NCBI GenBank assembly: GCA_018268465.1 | Contig: JAFDWN010000051.1 | Location: 116,223-180,222 of the forward strand | Origin: Actinomycetota bacterium | Lineage (GTDB): Bacteria > Actinomycetota > Actinomycetes > Mycobacteriales > Mycobacteriaceae | DNA length: 64,000 nucleotides | Direction of reading: 5' to 3' | Shown: positions 17,682 through 30,433 of the stretch, piece after piece | Layout: each line of letters starts with the position of its first letter | Position numbering within the stretch: position 1 is the stretch's first letter | Program-made: the position numbers and the translations under genes | Notes under the pieces: model-generated | The model's input: only the letters and a program-made list of their open reading frames with translations | Databases searched by the model: none | What the model was told of the DNA's origin: nothing

Positions 17682-18799
17682 ATGTCCCGCTGTCGATCCT
17701 CGACCTGTCGCCGATCAGCGCAGGTTCCGACGCCCCGACCGCGCTGCGCAACACCGTCGACCTCGCGCGGCGCGCCGAACGGTGGGGCTACCGGCGGTTC
17801 TGGCTGGCCGAACACCACTTCGTCGCGGTGGCCAGCTCGTCACCCGCGGTGCTGATCGGACAGATCGCCGCGGCAACGCAGCGCATCAACGTCGGCGCCG
17901 CGGCGGTCCAGGTTGGATTCAGCACGGCCATCGCGGTGGTGGAGAGCTTCGGGACGCTTGAGGCGTTCCATCCGGGCCGTATCGACCTCGGGGTGGGCAG
18001 GTCAGGACAGCGCCGATACCAGGCAGTGCGCACCGAAAATTCTGTTCCCCAGCAGAATCCGTGCAGCCAGTGGCGTGAGGTGGGCGGGGTGGTGGTGCCG
18101 CCGCCGGTCGACGTCGGCGCGTTGATGCGCAACCCGCGGCTGGCGGCGACACTGCCCGTCCTGCAGCAGCCGGAGGCGGTGGCGCCGGACTTCGCCGATC
18201 AGGTCGACGACATCCTCGCCCTCGTGGACGGCGACTTCCAGGCCGGCGGATTCGCCGCTCATGCGGTGCCCGGCGAGGGGACGGGGCTGACACCGTGGAT
18301 CTTCGGCAGCGGCAAGGGGCAGAGCGCCGAGGTGGCGGGCACCCGGGGGCTGCCGTTCGTCGCGAGCTACCACATCACCCCCGCGACGGCACTGGATGCG
18401 ATCGACGCCTACCGGGCCGCGTTCACCCCGTCGGCGCGGCTGCCCGAGCCGTACGTGGTGGTGTCCGCGGACGTGGTGGTCGCCGACGACACCGCCACCG
18501 CGCGGCATCTGGCGTCGAGTTACGGCCACTGGGTGCACTCGATCCGGGTGGACGGCGGTGCGGCTCCCTACCCCGATCCCGACGAGTGCCCGCCCCTGAC
18601 CGGCGAACAACTGGCGGCCGTCAAAGACCGTACCGCAACACAATTCGTCGGCGACCCCGACGAGGTGGCGCATCGCCTGGATACGCTGCGGCGGGTGTCG
18701 GGCGCCGACGAGCTGGTGGTCACGTCGGTGACCCACCGCCATGCCGACCGGCTGCGTTCTCACGAGTTGCTGGCCCGACGGTGGGGGATCGCGCGATGA
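17678..18799 (+). CDS. LLM-class oxidoreductase, MsnO8/YtmO-like
   Basis: A 373-residue luciferase-family protein opening MNVPLSILDLSPISAGSDA and containing FWLAEHHFVAVASSSPAV and GRIDLGVGRSGQ, the pattern of the MsnO8/YtmO/YwcH branch with the LAEHH motif near the flavin site. It is the middle gene of the three monooxygenases, overlapping both neighbours by ATGA. Function is likely a flavin-dependent oxidation step in the same pathway; the substrate is unknown. Confidence 0.88.
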   Translation: MNVPLSILDLSPISAGSDAPTALRNTVDLARRAERWGYRRFWLAEHHFVAVASSSPAVLIGQIAAATQRINVGAAAVQVGFSTAIAVVESFGTLEAFHPGRIDLGVGRSGQRRYQAVRTENSVPQQNPCSQWREVGGVVVPPPVDVGALMRNPRLAATLPVLQQPEAVAPDFADQVDDILALVDGDFQAGGFAAHAVPGEGTGLTPWIFGSGKGQSAEVAGTRGLPFVASYHITPATALDAIDAYRAAFTPSARLPEPYVVVSADVVVADDTATARHLASSYGHWVHSIRVDGGAAPYPDPDECPPLTGEQLAAVKDRTATQFVGDPDEVAHRLDTLRRVSGADELVVTSVTHRHADRLRSHELLARRWGIAR

Positions 18800-20136
18800 C
18801 CGACGCGGTGCGGGAAGGTAAGGACCGCAAGCCCATTCACCTCGCCGCGCACTTCCCGGGCGTCAACAACACGACGGTGTGGTCGGATCCGCAGTCGGGC
18901 AGCCAGATCGAGTTCGATTCGTTCGTGCACCTGGCCCGCACGGCCGAGCGGGGCCGATTCGACTTCTTCTTCCTCGCCGAAGGTCTGCGGCTGCGCGAGC
19001 ACATGGGCCGCATCCACGACCTCGACGTGGTGGGCAGGCCTGACACCTTCACGGTGCTGGCGGCGCTGGCGGGGGTGACCGACCGGCTCGGCCTGGCCGG
19101 CACCATCAACACGACGTTCAACGAACCCTTCGAGGTGGCAAGGCAATTCGCCACACTCGACCATCTTTCCGATGGCAGGGCCGCCTGGAATATGGTCACC
19201 TCGTCGGATGCGTTCACCGGCGAGAATTTCCGCCGCGGCGGATTTCTGGACCATGCCGACCGCTACCGCAGAGCCGAGGAGTTCCTGACGGTCGCCCGCC
19301 GGTTCTGGGACAGCTGGGAACCGGGGGCGGTGCGTGCCGACCGCGACAGCGGCATCTACGTCGACCCCGATCGTGTCGGGCGCGTCGATTTCCACGGGGC
19401 ACAGTTCGACGTCGCGGGGGTCGCGACGCTGCCCGCGTCCCCGCAGGGGCATCCGGTGCTGCTGCAGGCCGGCGACTCCGCCGAGGGCAGGGCCTTCGGC
19501 GCCGCGCATGCCGACGCGCTGTTCACCCTGCACGCCGAACGGGAAGCCGGACAACGCTATTACGCCGACGTGAAGGCCCGGGCGGCGGCGTCCGGGCGCG
19601 ATCCCGACCGGCTGAAGGTGTTCCCGGCGGCCGGCGTCGTACTCGGCGACACGCCTGCCGATGCCGTCGAGCGGGCCCACCACATCAGGCGCCAGCAGGT
19701 CAGCGGCCCGACGGCGATCACCATGCTTGAGCAGGTTTGGCAGCGTGACCTGTCCGCCTACGACCCGGACGGGCCGCTGCCGGACGTCGACCCCGTCGAG
19801 GACGGCGACGTGACCAAAGGCCGGGTCCGCCATGGCGACCCGAAGGCGCTGGCCGCCAGTTGGCGGGAACGCGCGGCCGCCGAGCGTCTCAGTATCCGAG
19901 AACTCGTCATCGCCGTGACCAGTCGCGAGCAGTTCGTCGGCACACCGGAGCAGGTGGCCGAGAGTATCGACCTGCACGTGCAGTCCGATGCGTGCGACGG
20001 CTTCATCCTGGTGCCGCACCTGACCCCGCACGGACTCGACGAATTCGTCGACACCGTCGTCCCGCTCCTCCAGGAGCGGGGTACCTTCCGCACCGAGTAC
20101 ACCGGTTCGACGCTGCGGGCGCATCTGGGGCTGTGA
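18796..20136 (+). CDS. NtaA/SnaA/DszA-type flavin monooxygenase
   Basis: A 446-residue member of the NtaA/SnaA/DszA family, with the hallmark segments FFFLAEGLRLREH, TINTTFNEPFEVARQFATLD and GRAAWNMVTSSD. This branch includes YxeK and YtnJ, which oxidise N-acetylated S-alkylcysteines in Bacillus, as well as nitrilotriacetate and dibenzothiophene-sulfone enzymes. The start ATG 18796 overlaps the previous stop; the open frame further upstream is a shadow. It closes the four-gene operon. Confidence 0.9.
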   Translation: MTDAVREGKDRKPIHLAAHFPGVNNTTVWSDPQSGSQIEFDSFVHLARTAERGRFDFFFLAEGLRLREHMGRIHDLDVVGRPDTFTVLAALAGVTDRLGLAGTINTTFNEPFEVARQFATLDHLSDGRAAWNMVTSSDAFTGENFRRGGFLDHADRYRRAEEFLTVARRFWDSWEPGAVRADRDSGIYVDPDRVGRVDFHGAQFDVAGVATLPASPQGHPVLLQAGDSAEGRAFGAAHADALFTLHAEREAGQRYYADVKARAAASGRDPDRLKVFPAAGVVLGDTPADAVERAHHIRRQQVSGPTAITMLEQVWQRDLSAYDPDGPLPDVDPVEDGDVTKGRVRHGDPKALAASWRERAAAERLSIRELVIAVTSREQFVGTPEQVAESIDLHVQSDACDGFILVPHLTPHGLDEFVDTVVPLLQERGTFRTEYTGSTLRAHLGL

Positions 20137-20198
20137 CGTGCGGATGGCAGTAGCACGATTCGTCGAAGTCGCGGCGGGGCCACGGATCTCGTCCTCCC

Positions 20199-20272
20199 CG
20201 CGAGGGTGCGCAAACTTCGGTGCGCGCCCGGCGTGGCGGCCGCAGACACGCACGCTCGCGGGAGAAGGGGGG
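20199..20272 (-). repeat. Dispersed inverted-repeat element, copy A
   Basis: CGCGAGGGTGCG (20199-20210) and CGCACGCTCGCG (20249-20260) form inverted arms 50 bp apart, followed by a purine run ending at the stop codon of the metallo-hydrolase gene. A second copy at 41345-41422 has the same arms, the same 50-bp spacing, a near-identical GCGTGGCG(G/C)CCGCAGACACG block and the same position after a minus-strand stop codon. It may be a terminator or a REP-like element. Confidence 0.7.
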
Positions 20273-21010
20273 TCAGCGTGGGTGGGCGGCCATATCCGTG
20301 GCGGCGCGGATCGACCCGCGCCAGATCGGCCCGTGGCCGGGCAGCAGCACCTCGGTGTCGAGGCTGCCCAGCGCGGCCAGGCTGCGCACGCAGCCCTGCT
20401 GGTCGTGGTTGAACAGCCCGGGCAGCAGTTGCGGGCCGGACAGCCGCGACAGCGGATGGCCGGTCGCGAGGGCATCCCCGCTGACCAGGACGCCGTCGAC
20501 GACGTAGGAGCAGTGCCCCCCGGTGTGGCCCGGGGTGGCGATGGGTGTCGGCGCACCCGGAAGGGCCGCGGCGGTGTCCTCGGTCAGCGCGGCGGCGGTG
20601 GGGATTCCGTCGCGCACCAGCCCGCCCTTGCCGGCGATGGCCAGCGACCAGCGCAACCACCGAGGCTGCCAGGCTCGGGTCAGCACGTCGACCGGCGACG
20701 CCTGTTCCAGATACTCACGCTTGGCGTGACCGACCTCGTTGAGGTGGCAATACACCGGTGTGCCATGGGTTTTCGCGAACCAGATGGCCGACCCGAAATG
20801 GTCGACGTGCGCGTGGGTCAGCAGGATCGCCCGAATGTCGCCGGCGCCGAAGCCCACTTCGCGCAGCGAGTCGAGCACGTCGCCGCGGTTGCCCGGGAAA
20901 CCCGAGTCGATGAGCAGCACACCGTCGTCACCGGTGACGATCGTCCAGTTCACCAGTTCGGTGTATGCGAAATACACGGTGTCGGTGACGCGTTCGAGGG
21001 ACGGTGCCAT
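20273..21010 (-). CDS. MBL-fold metallo-hydrolase, Rv0406c-like
   Basis: A 245-residue metallo-beta-lactamase-fold enzyme with THAHVDH (His66, His68, Asp70, His71), TPGHTGGH and the later Asp in VSGDAL and His in LLPGHG, enough ligands for two metal ions. These enzymes hydrolyse thioesters, lactones or similar bonds; the substrate is unknown. It is divergent from fgd1, as Rv0406c is from Rv0407, so the 81-bp gap holds both promoters. Start ATG 21010. Confidence 0.92.
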   Translation of the reverse strand: MAPSLERVTDTVYFAYTELVNWTIVTGDDGVLLIDSGFPGNRGDVLDSLREVGFGAGDIRAILLTHAHVDHFGSAIWFAKTHGTPVYCHLNEVGHAKREYLEQASPVDVLTRAWQPRWLRWSLAIAGKGGLVRDGIPTAAALTEDTAAALPGAPTPIATPGHTGGHCSYVVDGVLVSGDALATGHPLSRLSGPQLLPGLFNHDQQGCVRSLAALGSLDTEVLLPGHGPIWRGSIRAATDMAAHPR

Positions 21011-21091
21011 GCCGCGAGTTTATGCACAGGAGTAGAAACGAATGAGGCGCACCGACACCCAGGCCGGACGAGGTAACAGGAATGAGGAGCT

Positions 21092-22102
21092 GTGGCTGAA
21101 CTCAAACTCGGGTACAAGGCGTCGGCGGAGCAGTTCGCGCCGCGTGAGCTGGTGGAACTCGCGGTGGCCGCCGAGGAGCACGGTATGGACAGTGCCACGG
21201 TCAGCGATCATTTCCAGCCGTGGCGCCACGAGGGTGGGCATGCGCCGTGGTCGTTGGCGTGGATGGTCGCGGTCGGCGAGCGGACCCAACGTCTGGCGCT
21301 GGGCACCTCGGTGCTGACGCCGACGTTCCGCTACAACCCGGCGGTCATCGCGCAGGCGTTCGCCACGATGGGATGTCTGTATCCGGGCCGGATCTTCCTC
21401 GGGGTGGGTACCGGTGAGGCGCTCAACGAGATCGCCACCGGGTTCGAGGGGGAGTGGCCGGAGTTCAAGGAGCGGTTCGCGCGACTGCGTGAGTCGGTGC
21501 GGTTGATGCGCGAACTATGGGTCGGCGATCGGGTGGATTTCGACGGGGAGTACTACCGCACCAAAGGGGCGTCGATCTACGACGTGCCCGAGGGCGGCAT
21601 CCCGGTGTACATCGCTGCGGGCGGTCCGGCGGTGGCCAAATACGCCGGACGCGCGGGTGACGGTTTCATCTGTACGTCGGGTAAAGGTGAGGAGCTCTAC
21701 ACCGAGAAACTCATGCCGGCCGTATTGGCGGGGGCCGCGGCGGCCGACCGCAACCCCGACGACATCGACAAGATGATCGAGATCAAGATCTCCTACGACC
21801 CCGATCCGGAGTTGGCGCTGGAGAACACCCGGTTCTGGGCGCCGTTGTCGCTGACGGCCGAGCAGAAGCACAGCATCGACGACCCGATCGAGATGGAGAA
21901 GGCGGCCGATGCGCTGCCGATCGAGCAGGTGGCCAAACGCTGGATCGTGGCGTCGGACCCCGACGAGGCGGTGGAGAAGGTGGGTCAGTACGTGACGTGG
22001 GGACTCAACCACCTGGTGTTCCACGCGCCGGGCCACGACCAGCGCCGGTTCCTCGAACTCTTCGGCACAGACCTCGCACCAAGGCTGCGCAAGCTCGGTT
22101 AA
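21092..22102 (+). CDS. fgd1: F420-dependent glucose-6-phosphate dehydrogenase
   Basis: FGD1 oxidises glucose 6-phosphate to 6-phosphogluconolactone and reduces cofactor F420, feeding F420H2-dependent reductases. The protein has the expected 336 residues and the known active-site positions: His40 and Trp44 in SDHFQPW and Glu109 in [10 protein letters not shown]. It is a luciferase-like barrel. Start GTG 21092 has GAGGAG six bases upstream. This gene is a strong mark of an F420-using actinobacterium, and its neighbours match Rv0406c-Rv0409. Confidence 0.98.
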   Translation: MAELKLGYKASAEQFAPRELVELAVAAEEHGMDSATVSDHFQPWRHEGGHAPWSLAWMVAVGERTQRLALGTSVLTPTFRYNPAVIAQAFATMGCLYPGRIFLGVGTGEALNEIATGFEGEWPEFKERFARLRESVRLMRELWVGDRVDFDGEYYRTKGASIYDVPEGGIPVYIAAGGPAVAKYAGRAGDGFICTSGKGEELYTEKLMPAVLAGAAAADRNPDDIDKMIEIKISYDPDPELALENTRFWAPLSLTAEQKHSIDDPIEMEKAADALPIEQVAKRWIVASDPDEAVEKVGQYVTWGLNHLVFHAPGHDQRRFLELFGTDLAPRLRKLG

Positions 22103-22126
22103 CCCGGCGGCGTCACCCGCCGGGTT
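22101..22126. terminator. Hairpin terminator after fgd1
   Basis: AACCCGGCGG (22101-22110) and CCGCCGGGTT (22117-22126) form a perfect 10-bp stem with a six-base loop, starting within the TAA of fgd1. No U tract follows. The gene on the other strand ends at 22145, so it may act in both directions. Confidence 0.65.
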
Positions 22127-22144
22127 ATGACGGCGGGTTTGCGG

Positions 22145-23605
22145 TCACCGGACGGCCCCCACGGTATACGGCGAGGTGACGAGCGCGACGATGTGGGCGG
22201 CGCGCCGGGTGACGGCCGGGTCCACCTGGGCGTCCTCGTCGGGCTGGGGGCGGGTCAGCCAACCCGACGGGCGTATGACGCTGTCGCGCAGCGTGATCGG
22301 CCGCGGCGGCGGAGGCAGCCGATCGCCGTCCACCGCCTGGCTGACCACCACCGTCACCCGCTGGTAGTCGGTGCCCGCACGCCATCGCCAGGTGACGGCA
22401 TACCAACCCGGTCCGGTGCCGGTGTCGCCGTAGAGGATCCTCGCGTCCGGCGGCATCGACCGCTCGCCACCGGCCGGCACGGATCGGACGGGACGCACAC
22501 TCGGATACCAGACCACGTGGTCCAGATCGTCCAGTGCGGCACCGTTGGGCGTGGAGATGACGTCGATCGCCGCCGCCGGAAGGACGTCGCCTCCCGGCAC
22601 CTCGAAGCGCGCCAATGTCGCATCGGGGCCGAGGAACCGGGTGATGAACGCTGCGGACGCCGGTGCGTGCAGACCGGCGCGGGCGGCCCAGTCGGCGGCC
22701 ACTCGGGGAGCGGGTGCGCCATCGCCCCGGGCGGGATGGGTCGTCACCAGGACGGCCGCGCCGATGGTGAGAATCACCAGCGCGATGGCGGAGCGCCCGG
22801 TCAATCCGGCCGCGGCGCCGTTCGGCTGCACCGGGACGTCGCGGCGGAAACGGTCGAGCGGCACCACGGCGACGGGGAGGATCGCGGCGGTGATGACGAC
22901 GGTGGCGACCAGGCCGATGAGGTCGGCTGCCGCGAGCACGATCGCCGACCCGACGGCCAATGTCGCTGTGGCGACCACGAATCGCCGTCCGAAGCCATCC
23001 GCCCGGAGCGCGAGAAACACCGCCACCGCGGCGAAGAACGTGGCCACCAGTGCGGCGGCCCGGTCGCCTCCGCCGAGCGCGGCGGTGAGCAGACGAGCGG
23101 GCAGGGGTGTGGCGGTGACGACCGCGAACGTCCACAGCGGCCACAGGCGCACGGCGTAGCGCACACCGAACAGGGCCGTCGTGCAGCATGCGAGCCACAG
23201 CACGGCGCCGAGAAGATCGAGCCGCCACAGCGCGGCAAGATCGGGGAACCGCTGACTCAGCAATGCGATGGCACTGAACCCGCCGGCTCCGGCCAGCGCC
23301 GCCACGATCCAGTCCCATCCGGCGTCGGCCGCGTCGCGCGGCATCGACCGGTAGCCGGCGGCGATCAGTGCGACGAGGACGGGTACGGCGAGCACGAGCA
23401 CGGTGCGCGATCCCGCGCGAGCGTCGGCCAACAGGTGTGCGTAGGTGCCGCCGTAGGCGACGGCGCTCAGCAGCAGCACCGCGGCGGCCCGGCCGCCGAG
23501 GCGCAGCCGGGCGGCGAGAGGGACCGGGAGGGGGCGCGTTACGCGGGTACAGGTACCGGGTGCAGCCGAGATCGGCATGCGTTCCCCGAGGGCCGAATCC
23601 GACAT
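22145..23605 (-). CDS. Multi-pass membrane protein with extracytoplasmic C-terminal domain, unknown
   Basis: Residues 35-280 of the 486 hold about eight hydrophobic helices; the last 200 (from VTTHPARGDG) form a soluble, strand-rich domain with WYAVTWRWRAGTDYQRV and two Pro-rich stretches. The layout, several helices followed by a periplasmic domain, loosely recalls exosortase/EpsI-type fusions, but I cannot find a convincing catalytic Cys-Arg-His set, so I do not assign that. It replaces nothing obvious in M. tuberculosis between fgd1 and pta. ATG 23605 or 23578 may be the start. A long open frame on the opposite strand is a GC artefact. Confidence 0.65.
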   Translation of the reverse strand: MSDSALGERMPISAAPGTCTRVTRPLPVPLAARLRLGGRAAAVLLLSAVAYGGTYAHLLADARAGSRTVLVLAVPVLVALIAAGYRSMPRDAADAGWDWIVAALAGAGGFSAIALLSQRFPDLAALWRLDLLGAVLWLACCTTALFGVRYAVRLWPLWTFAVVTATPLPARLLTAALGGGDRAAALVATFFAAVAVFLALRADGFGRRFVVATATLAVGSAIVLAAADLIGLVATVVITAAILPVAVVPLDRFRRDVPVQPNGAAAGLTGRSAIALVILTIGAAVLVTTHPARGDGAPAPRVAADWAARAGLHAPASAAFITRFLGPDATLARFEVPGGDVLPAAAIDVISTPNGAALDDLDHVVWYPSVRPVRSVPAGGERSMPPDARILYGDTGTGPGWYAVTWRWRAGTDYQRVTVVVSQAVDGDRLPPPPRPITLRDSVIRPSGWLTRPQPDEDAQVDPAVTRRAAHIVALVTSPYTVGAVR

Positions 23606-23650
23606 GTGTCCCGTTCCACTACGCGTCCGGACGATACCTTTGCTAGTGCA

Positions 23651-23676
23651 GACACCATGGGTGTCTTACGGGTGTC
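23651..23676. promoter_or_regulatory. GACACC/GGTGTC operator-like cluster upstream of pta
   Basis: GACACC-ATG-GGTGTC (23651-23665) is a perfect inverted repeat, and a third GGTGTC follows at 23671-23676. The next 60 bases are AT-rich (CAAATATATGTTTG at 23675-23688). The 265-bp gap serves both the membrane protein and pta-ackA. A regulator site is likely by form; the protein is unknown. Confidence 0.45.
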
Positions 23677-23870
23677 AAATATATGTTTGAACTGGCAAAA
23701 ACGTCAAATGGAGCATGTTCAGCAAATAACAAGCCAATAACCAATGGCGCTGAAGCGACAGCTGGCGGCCTGCTGCGCGGCCGGGCGGCCGCCCGGCCGT
23801 CTGAACGTTTGGCTAACTCTCGGGGTTCGCGGGATGCGGCCCTCGTACCTGATAGGGAAAGCTATGGGCC

Positions 23871-25976
23871 GTGACCGACGGACCCGGTTTCGCCACCAGC
23901 ATCTATGTCGCGTCCCCCGAGGGGGACACCGGAAAATCAACCGTCGCCCTGGGGATCGTGCACCAGCTGGCCGCGTCGGTGGCCAGGGTCGGGGTGTTCC
24001 GGCCCATCTGCCGGCGCACCAACGGGCGGGATCCGTCCGACGGGCAGCGTGACCGCGACTACATCCTCGAACTGTTGCTCGCGCACACCACCGCGGGTCT
24101 GCCCTATGAGCAGTGTGTGGGGGTCAGTTATCAGGAACTCCACGAGGATCCCGATGCGGCGATCACCGAGATCGTCGACCGGTTCCATCGGGTTGCCGCC
24201 CAGTGCGATGCGGTGGTCATCGTCGGCAGCGACTACACCGACGTCGCCACCCCGAGCGAGCTGAGCGTCAATGCGCGGATCGCGGTCAACCTCGGTGCGC
24301 CGGTGGTACTCACGGTGCGCGCCAAGGACCGCACACCCGGGGAGATCGTGCAGGTCGTCGAATTGTGTCTGGCCGAACTCGCCCTGCAGCATGCCCACAC
24401 CGCCGCGGTCGTGGCCAACCGCTGCGATCCCGACCGGATGGCCGCCGTCACCGAAGCGCTGCGCGGGTTCAAGCCCACTTGTTACGTGCTGCCCGACGAA
24501 CCGTTGCTCTTCGCGCCGTCGGTGGCCGACCTGCAGCGCGCGGTGGGCGGGTCGGTGCTCAGCGGGGATCCCGAACTGTTCACCCGTGAGGTGACGGGTG
24601 TACTCGTCGCAGGCATGACCGCCGAGCACGTCCTGGAACGCCTCGCCGAAGGGATGGCCGTCATCACCCCCGGCGACCGGTCCGACGTGGTGCTGGCCGT
24701 CGCGAGTGCCCATGCCGCGGAAGGCTTTCCCTCGATGGCATGCATGATCCTCAACGGCGGTCTCCAGCTGCACCCCGCCATCGCGGCGTTGGTCGCCGGG
24801 TTGCGGTTGCGGCTGCCCATCGTCGGGACGGACCTGGGCACCTACGAGACCGCGAGCCGGGTCGCCTCCACCCGCGGCCGCATGACCGCCACCTCGGCCC
24901 GCAAGATCGACACCGCGCTCACCATGATGGAGAACCACGTCGACATGGCCGACCTGCTGACGCAGCTGGCCATCCCGATACCGACCGTCACCACGCCGCA
25001 GATGTTCACCTACCAACTGCTCGAGCGCGCGCGGTCCGACCGCAAACGGATCGTCCTGCCCGAGGGTAACGACGACCGCATCCTGCGGGCCGCCGGCCGG
25101 CTGCTGCAGCGCCGGGTGGCCGACCTGACGATCCTTGGCGACGAGAACAGAATCCGCTCCCGCGCAGCGGAACTGGGGGTGGACCTGTCGGCGGCACAGC
25201 TGATCGACCCGGCCACCAGCGCCCTGGTCGACGGGTTCGCCGCGACGTACGCCGCCCTGCGCAGCCACAAGGGCATCAGCGTCGACCAGGCCAGGGACAC
25301 CATGCACGACGTGTCCTACTTCGGCACCATGCTGGTGCACGAAGGCATCGTCGACGGCATGGTGTCCGGCGCCGCGCACACCACTGCGCACACCGTGCGC
25401 CCCGCGTTCGAGATCATCAAGACCCAGCCCGACGTGTCGACCGTGTCGAGCATCTTCCTGATGTGCCTGGCCGATCGGGTCCTGGCCTACGGCGACTGCG
25501 CGATCGTGCCCGACCCGACTGCCGAGCAACTCGCCGACATCGCGATCTCCTCGGCGCGCACCGCCGCCCAGTTCGGCATCGAGCCGCGGGTGGCCATGCT
25601 GTCCTACTCGACCGGTGATTCGGGCACCGGGAAGGACGTCGAGAAGGTCAGGACGGCAACAGAACTGGTGCGGACCCGGCAACCGGACCTGCTCGTCGAG
25701 GGGCCGATCCAGTACGACGCCGCGGTGGAGCCGTCGGTGGCGGCGACCAAGATGCCGCACTCGCCGGTGGCGGGACGGGCGACGGTGCTCATCTTCCCCG
25801 ACCTCAACACCGGAAACAACACGTACAAGGCCGTGCAGCGCAGTGCGGGCGCGATCGCGATCGGCCCTGTGCTGCAGGGCCTCAACAAACCCGTCAACGA
25901 CCTGTCCCGTGGGGCATTGGTCGAGGACATCGTCTACACCGTGGCCATCACCGCGATCCAGGGGCAGCGAAAATGA
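23871..25976 (+). CDS. pta: Phosphate acetyltransferase
   Basis: Pta interconverts acetyl-CoA and acetyl phosphate. The 701-residue protein has the long actinobacterial form: an N-terminal P-loop ATPase-like domain ([10 protein letters not shown], residues 15-24), a DRTGG domain in the middle, and the catalytic PTA_PTB domain from about residue 385 ([18 protein letters not shown]) with [19 protein letters not shown] and [14 protein letters not shown] 23871 has an AGGGAAAG site somewhat far upstream. The ackA start overlaps its stop by four bases, so the two are made together for overflow or acetate use. Confidence 0.97.
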   Translation: MTDGPGFATSIYVASPEGDTGKSTVALGIVHQLAASVARVGVFRPICRRTNGRDPSDGQRDRDYILELLLAHTTAGLPYEQCVGVSYQELHEDPDAAITEIVDRFHRVAAQCDAVVIVGSDYTDVATPSELSVNARIAVNLGAPVVLTVRAKDRTPGEIVQVVELCLAELALQHAHTAAVVANRCDPDRMAAVTEALRGFKPTCYVLPDEPLLFAPSVADLQRAVGGSVLSGDPELFTREVTGVLVAGMTAEHVLERLAEGMAVITPGDRSDVVLAVASAHAAEGFPSMACMILNGGLQLHPAIAALVAGLRLRLPIVGTDLGTYETASRVASTRGRMTATSARKIDTALTMMENHVDMADLLTQLAIPIPTVTTPQMFTYQLLERARSDRKRIVLPEGNDDRILRAAGRLLQRRVADLTILGDENRIRSRAAELGVDLSAAQLIDPATSALVDGFAATYAALRSHKGISVDQARDTMHDVSYFGTMLVHEGIVDGMVSGAAHTTAHTVRPAFEIIKTQPDVSTVSSIFLMCLADRVLAYGDCAIVPDPTAEQLADIAISSARTAAQFGIEPRVAMLSYSTGDSGTGKDVEKVRTATELVRTRQPDLLVEGPIQYDAAVEPSVAATKMPHSPVAGRATVLIFPDLNTGNNTYKAVQRSAGAIAIGPVLQGLNKPVNDLSRGALVEDIVYTVAITAIQGQRK

Positions 25977-27115
25977 CGCAGAAGCGCACCGTCCTGGTGC
26001 TCAACTCCGGCTCGTCGTCGTTGAAATACGCGGTCGTCGAACCGGATTCGGGTAGTGAGGTGGCGGCAGGCATCGTCGAGCGGATCGGGCAGGGACCCGT
26101 CGCCGACCATGAGGCCGCGCTGCGCGCGGCGTTCGAGGAACTCTCGGCAAGCGGCCTGCAGCTCGAGACACTGGGGCCGGTGGCCGTCGGCCACCGGGTG
26201 GTCCACGGCGGCCCCGACCTGTACCGGCCCACCCCCGTCGACGACGCGCTGATCGCCAGGATCGAGGAGCTCTCGCCGCTGGCCCCCCTGCACAACCCGC
26301 CCGCGGTGCTGGGGATCGAAGTGGCCCGCAAGGTGCTGCCGGGGCTCCCGCATGTGGCCGTCTTCGACACCGCGTTCTTCCACGATCTGCCCGCGGCGTC
26401 CGCGACCTACGCCATCGACCGGGATGTCGCCGCCCAGTGGCACATTCGCCGCTACGGGTTCCACGGCACCTCCCATCAGTACGTCAGCGAACAGGCGGCA
26501 CGATTCCTGGACGTGCCGCTGACGTCGCTGAGCCAGATCGTGCTGCACCTGGGCAACGGCGCGTCGGCGTCGGCGATCGTCGGGGGACGCCCGGTGGACA
26601 CCTCGATGGGGCTGACACCGATGGAGGGCCTGGTGATGGGCACCCGCTCCGGTGACCTCGACCCCGGAGTGATCATGTACCTGTGGCGCACCGCCGGGAT
26701 GAGCGTCGAGGACATCGAGACGATGCTGAACCGGAACTCCGGTGTGCGGGGTCTCGGCGGCGCGATCGACTTCCGGGTGCTGCACAAGAACATCGAATCC
26801 GGGGATGCGGCAGCACAACTGGCCTACGACGTGTACATCCACCGACTGCGCAAGTACATCGGCGCCTACCTGGCGCTGCTGGGCACCACCGGCGTCATCA
26901 CCTTCACCGCCGGTGTCGGTGAGAACGACGCCGCGGTCCGCCGCGACGCCCTCTCCGGTCTGGCACCCCTGGGGATCGAACTCGACGAGCATCTCAACGC
27001 CAGCCCCGCCAGGGGTGCCAGGCGCATCTCGGCCGACCGGTCACCCACCACGGTGCTTGTTATCCCCACCAACGAGGAACTGGCGATCGCGCGGGCGTGC
27101 CTGGACGTGATCTGA
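25973..27115 (+). CDS. ackA: Acetate kinase
   Basis: AckA makes acetate and ATP from acetyl phosphate and ADP, and works in reverse for acetate uptake. It has 380 residues with [11 protein letters not shown] at the N terminus, [30 protein letters not shown] and [11 protein letters not shown], all family signatures of the ASKHA fold. ATG 25973 overlaps the pta stop. It converges with pknG, leaving only 7 bp between the two genes. Confidence 0.97.
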   Translation: MTQKRTVLVLNSGSSSLKYAVVEPDSGSEVAAGIVERIGQGPVADHEAALRAAFEELSASGLQLETLGPVAVGHRVVHGGPDLYRPTPVDDALIARIEELSPLAPLHNPPAVLGIEVARKVLPGLPHVAVFDTAFFHDLPAASATYAIDRDVAAQWHIRRYGFHGTSHQYVSEQAARFLDVPLTSLSQIVLHLGNGASASAIVGGRPVDTSMGLTPMEGLVMGTRSGDLDPGVIMYLWRTAGMSVEDIETMLNRNSGVRGLGGAIDFRVLHKNIESGDAAAQLAYDVYIHRLRKYIGAYLALLGTTGVITFTAGVGENDAAVRRDALSGLAPLGIELDEHLNASPARGARRISADRSPTTVLVIPTNEELAIARACLDVI

Positions 27116-27122
27116 CGGCGGC

Positions 27123-30429
<3,307 letters not shown>

Positions 30430-30433
<4 letters not shown>

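Noticed and set aside
22127-23740. A 537-codon open frame opposite the membrane protein gene
   Set aside because: Its product is rich in Arg, Gly, His and Gln with no fold pattern; it arises from high GC at third positions of the true gene.
23937-25760. A 607-codon open frame opposite pta
   Set aside because: Antisense to conserved Pta domains; composition is that of a shadow frame.
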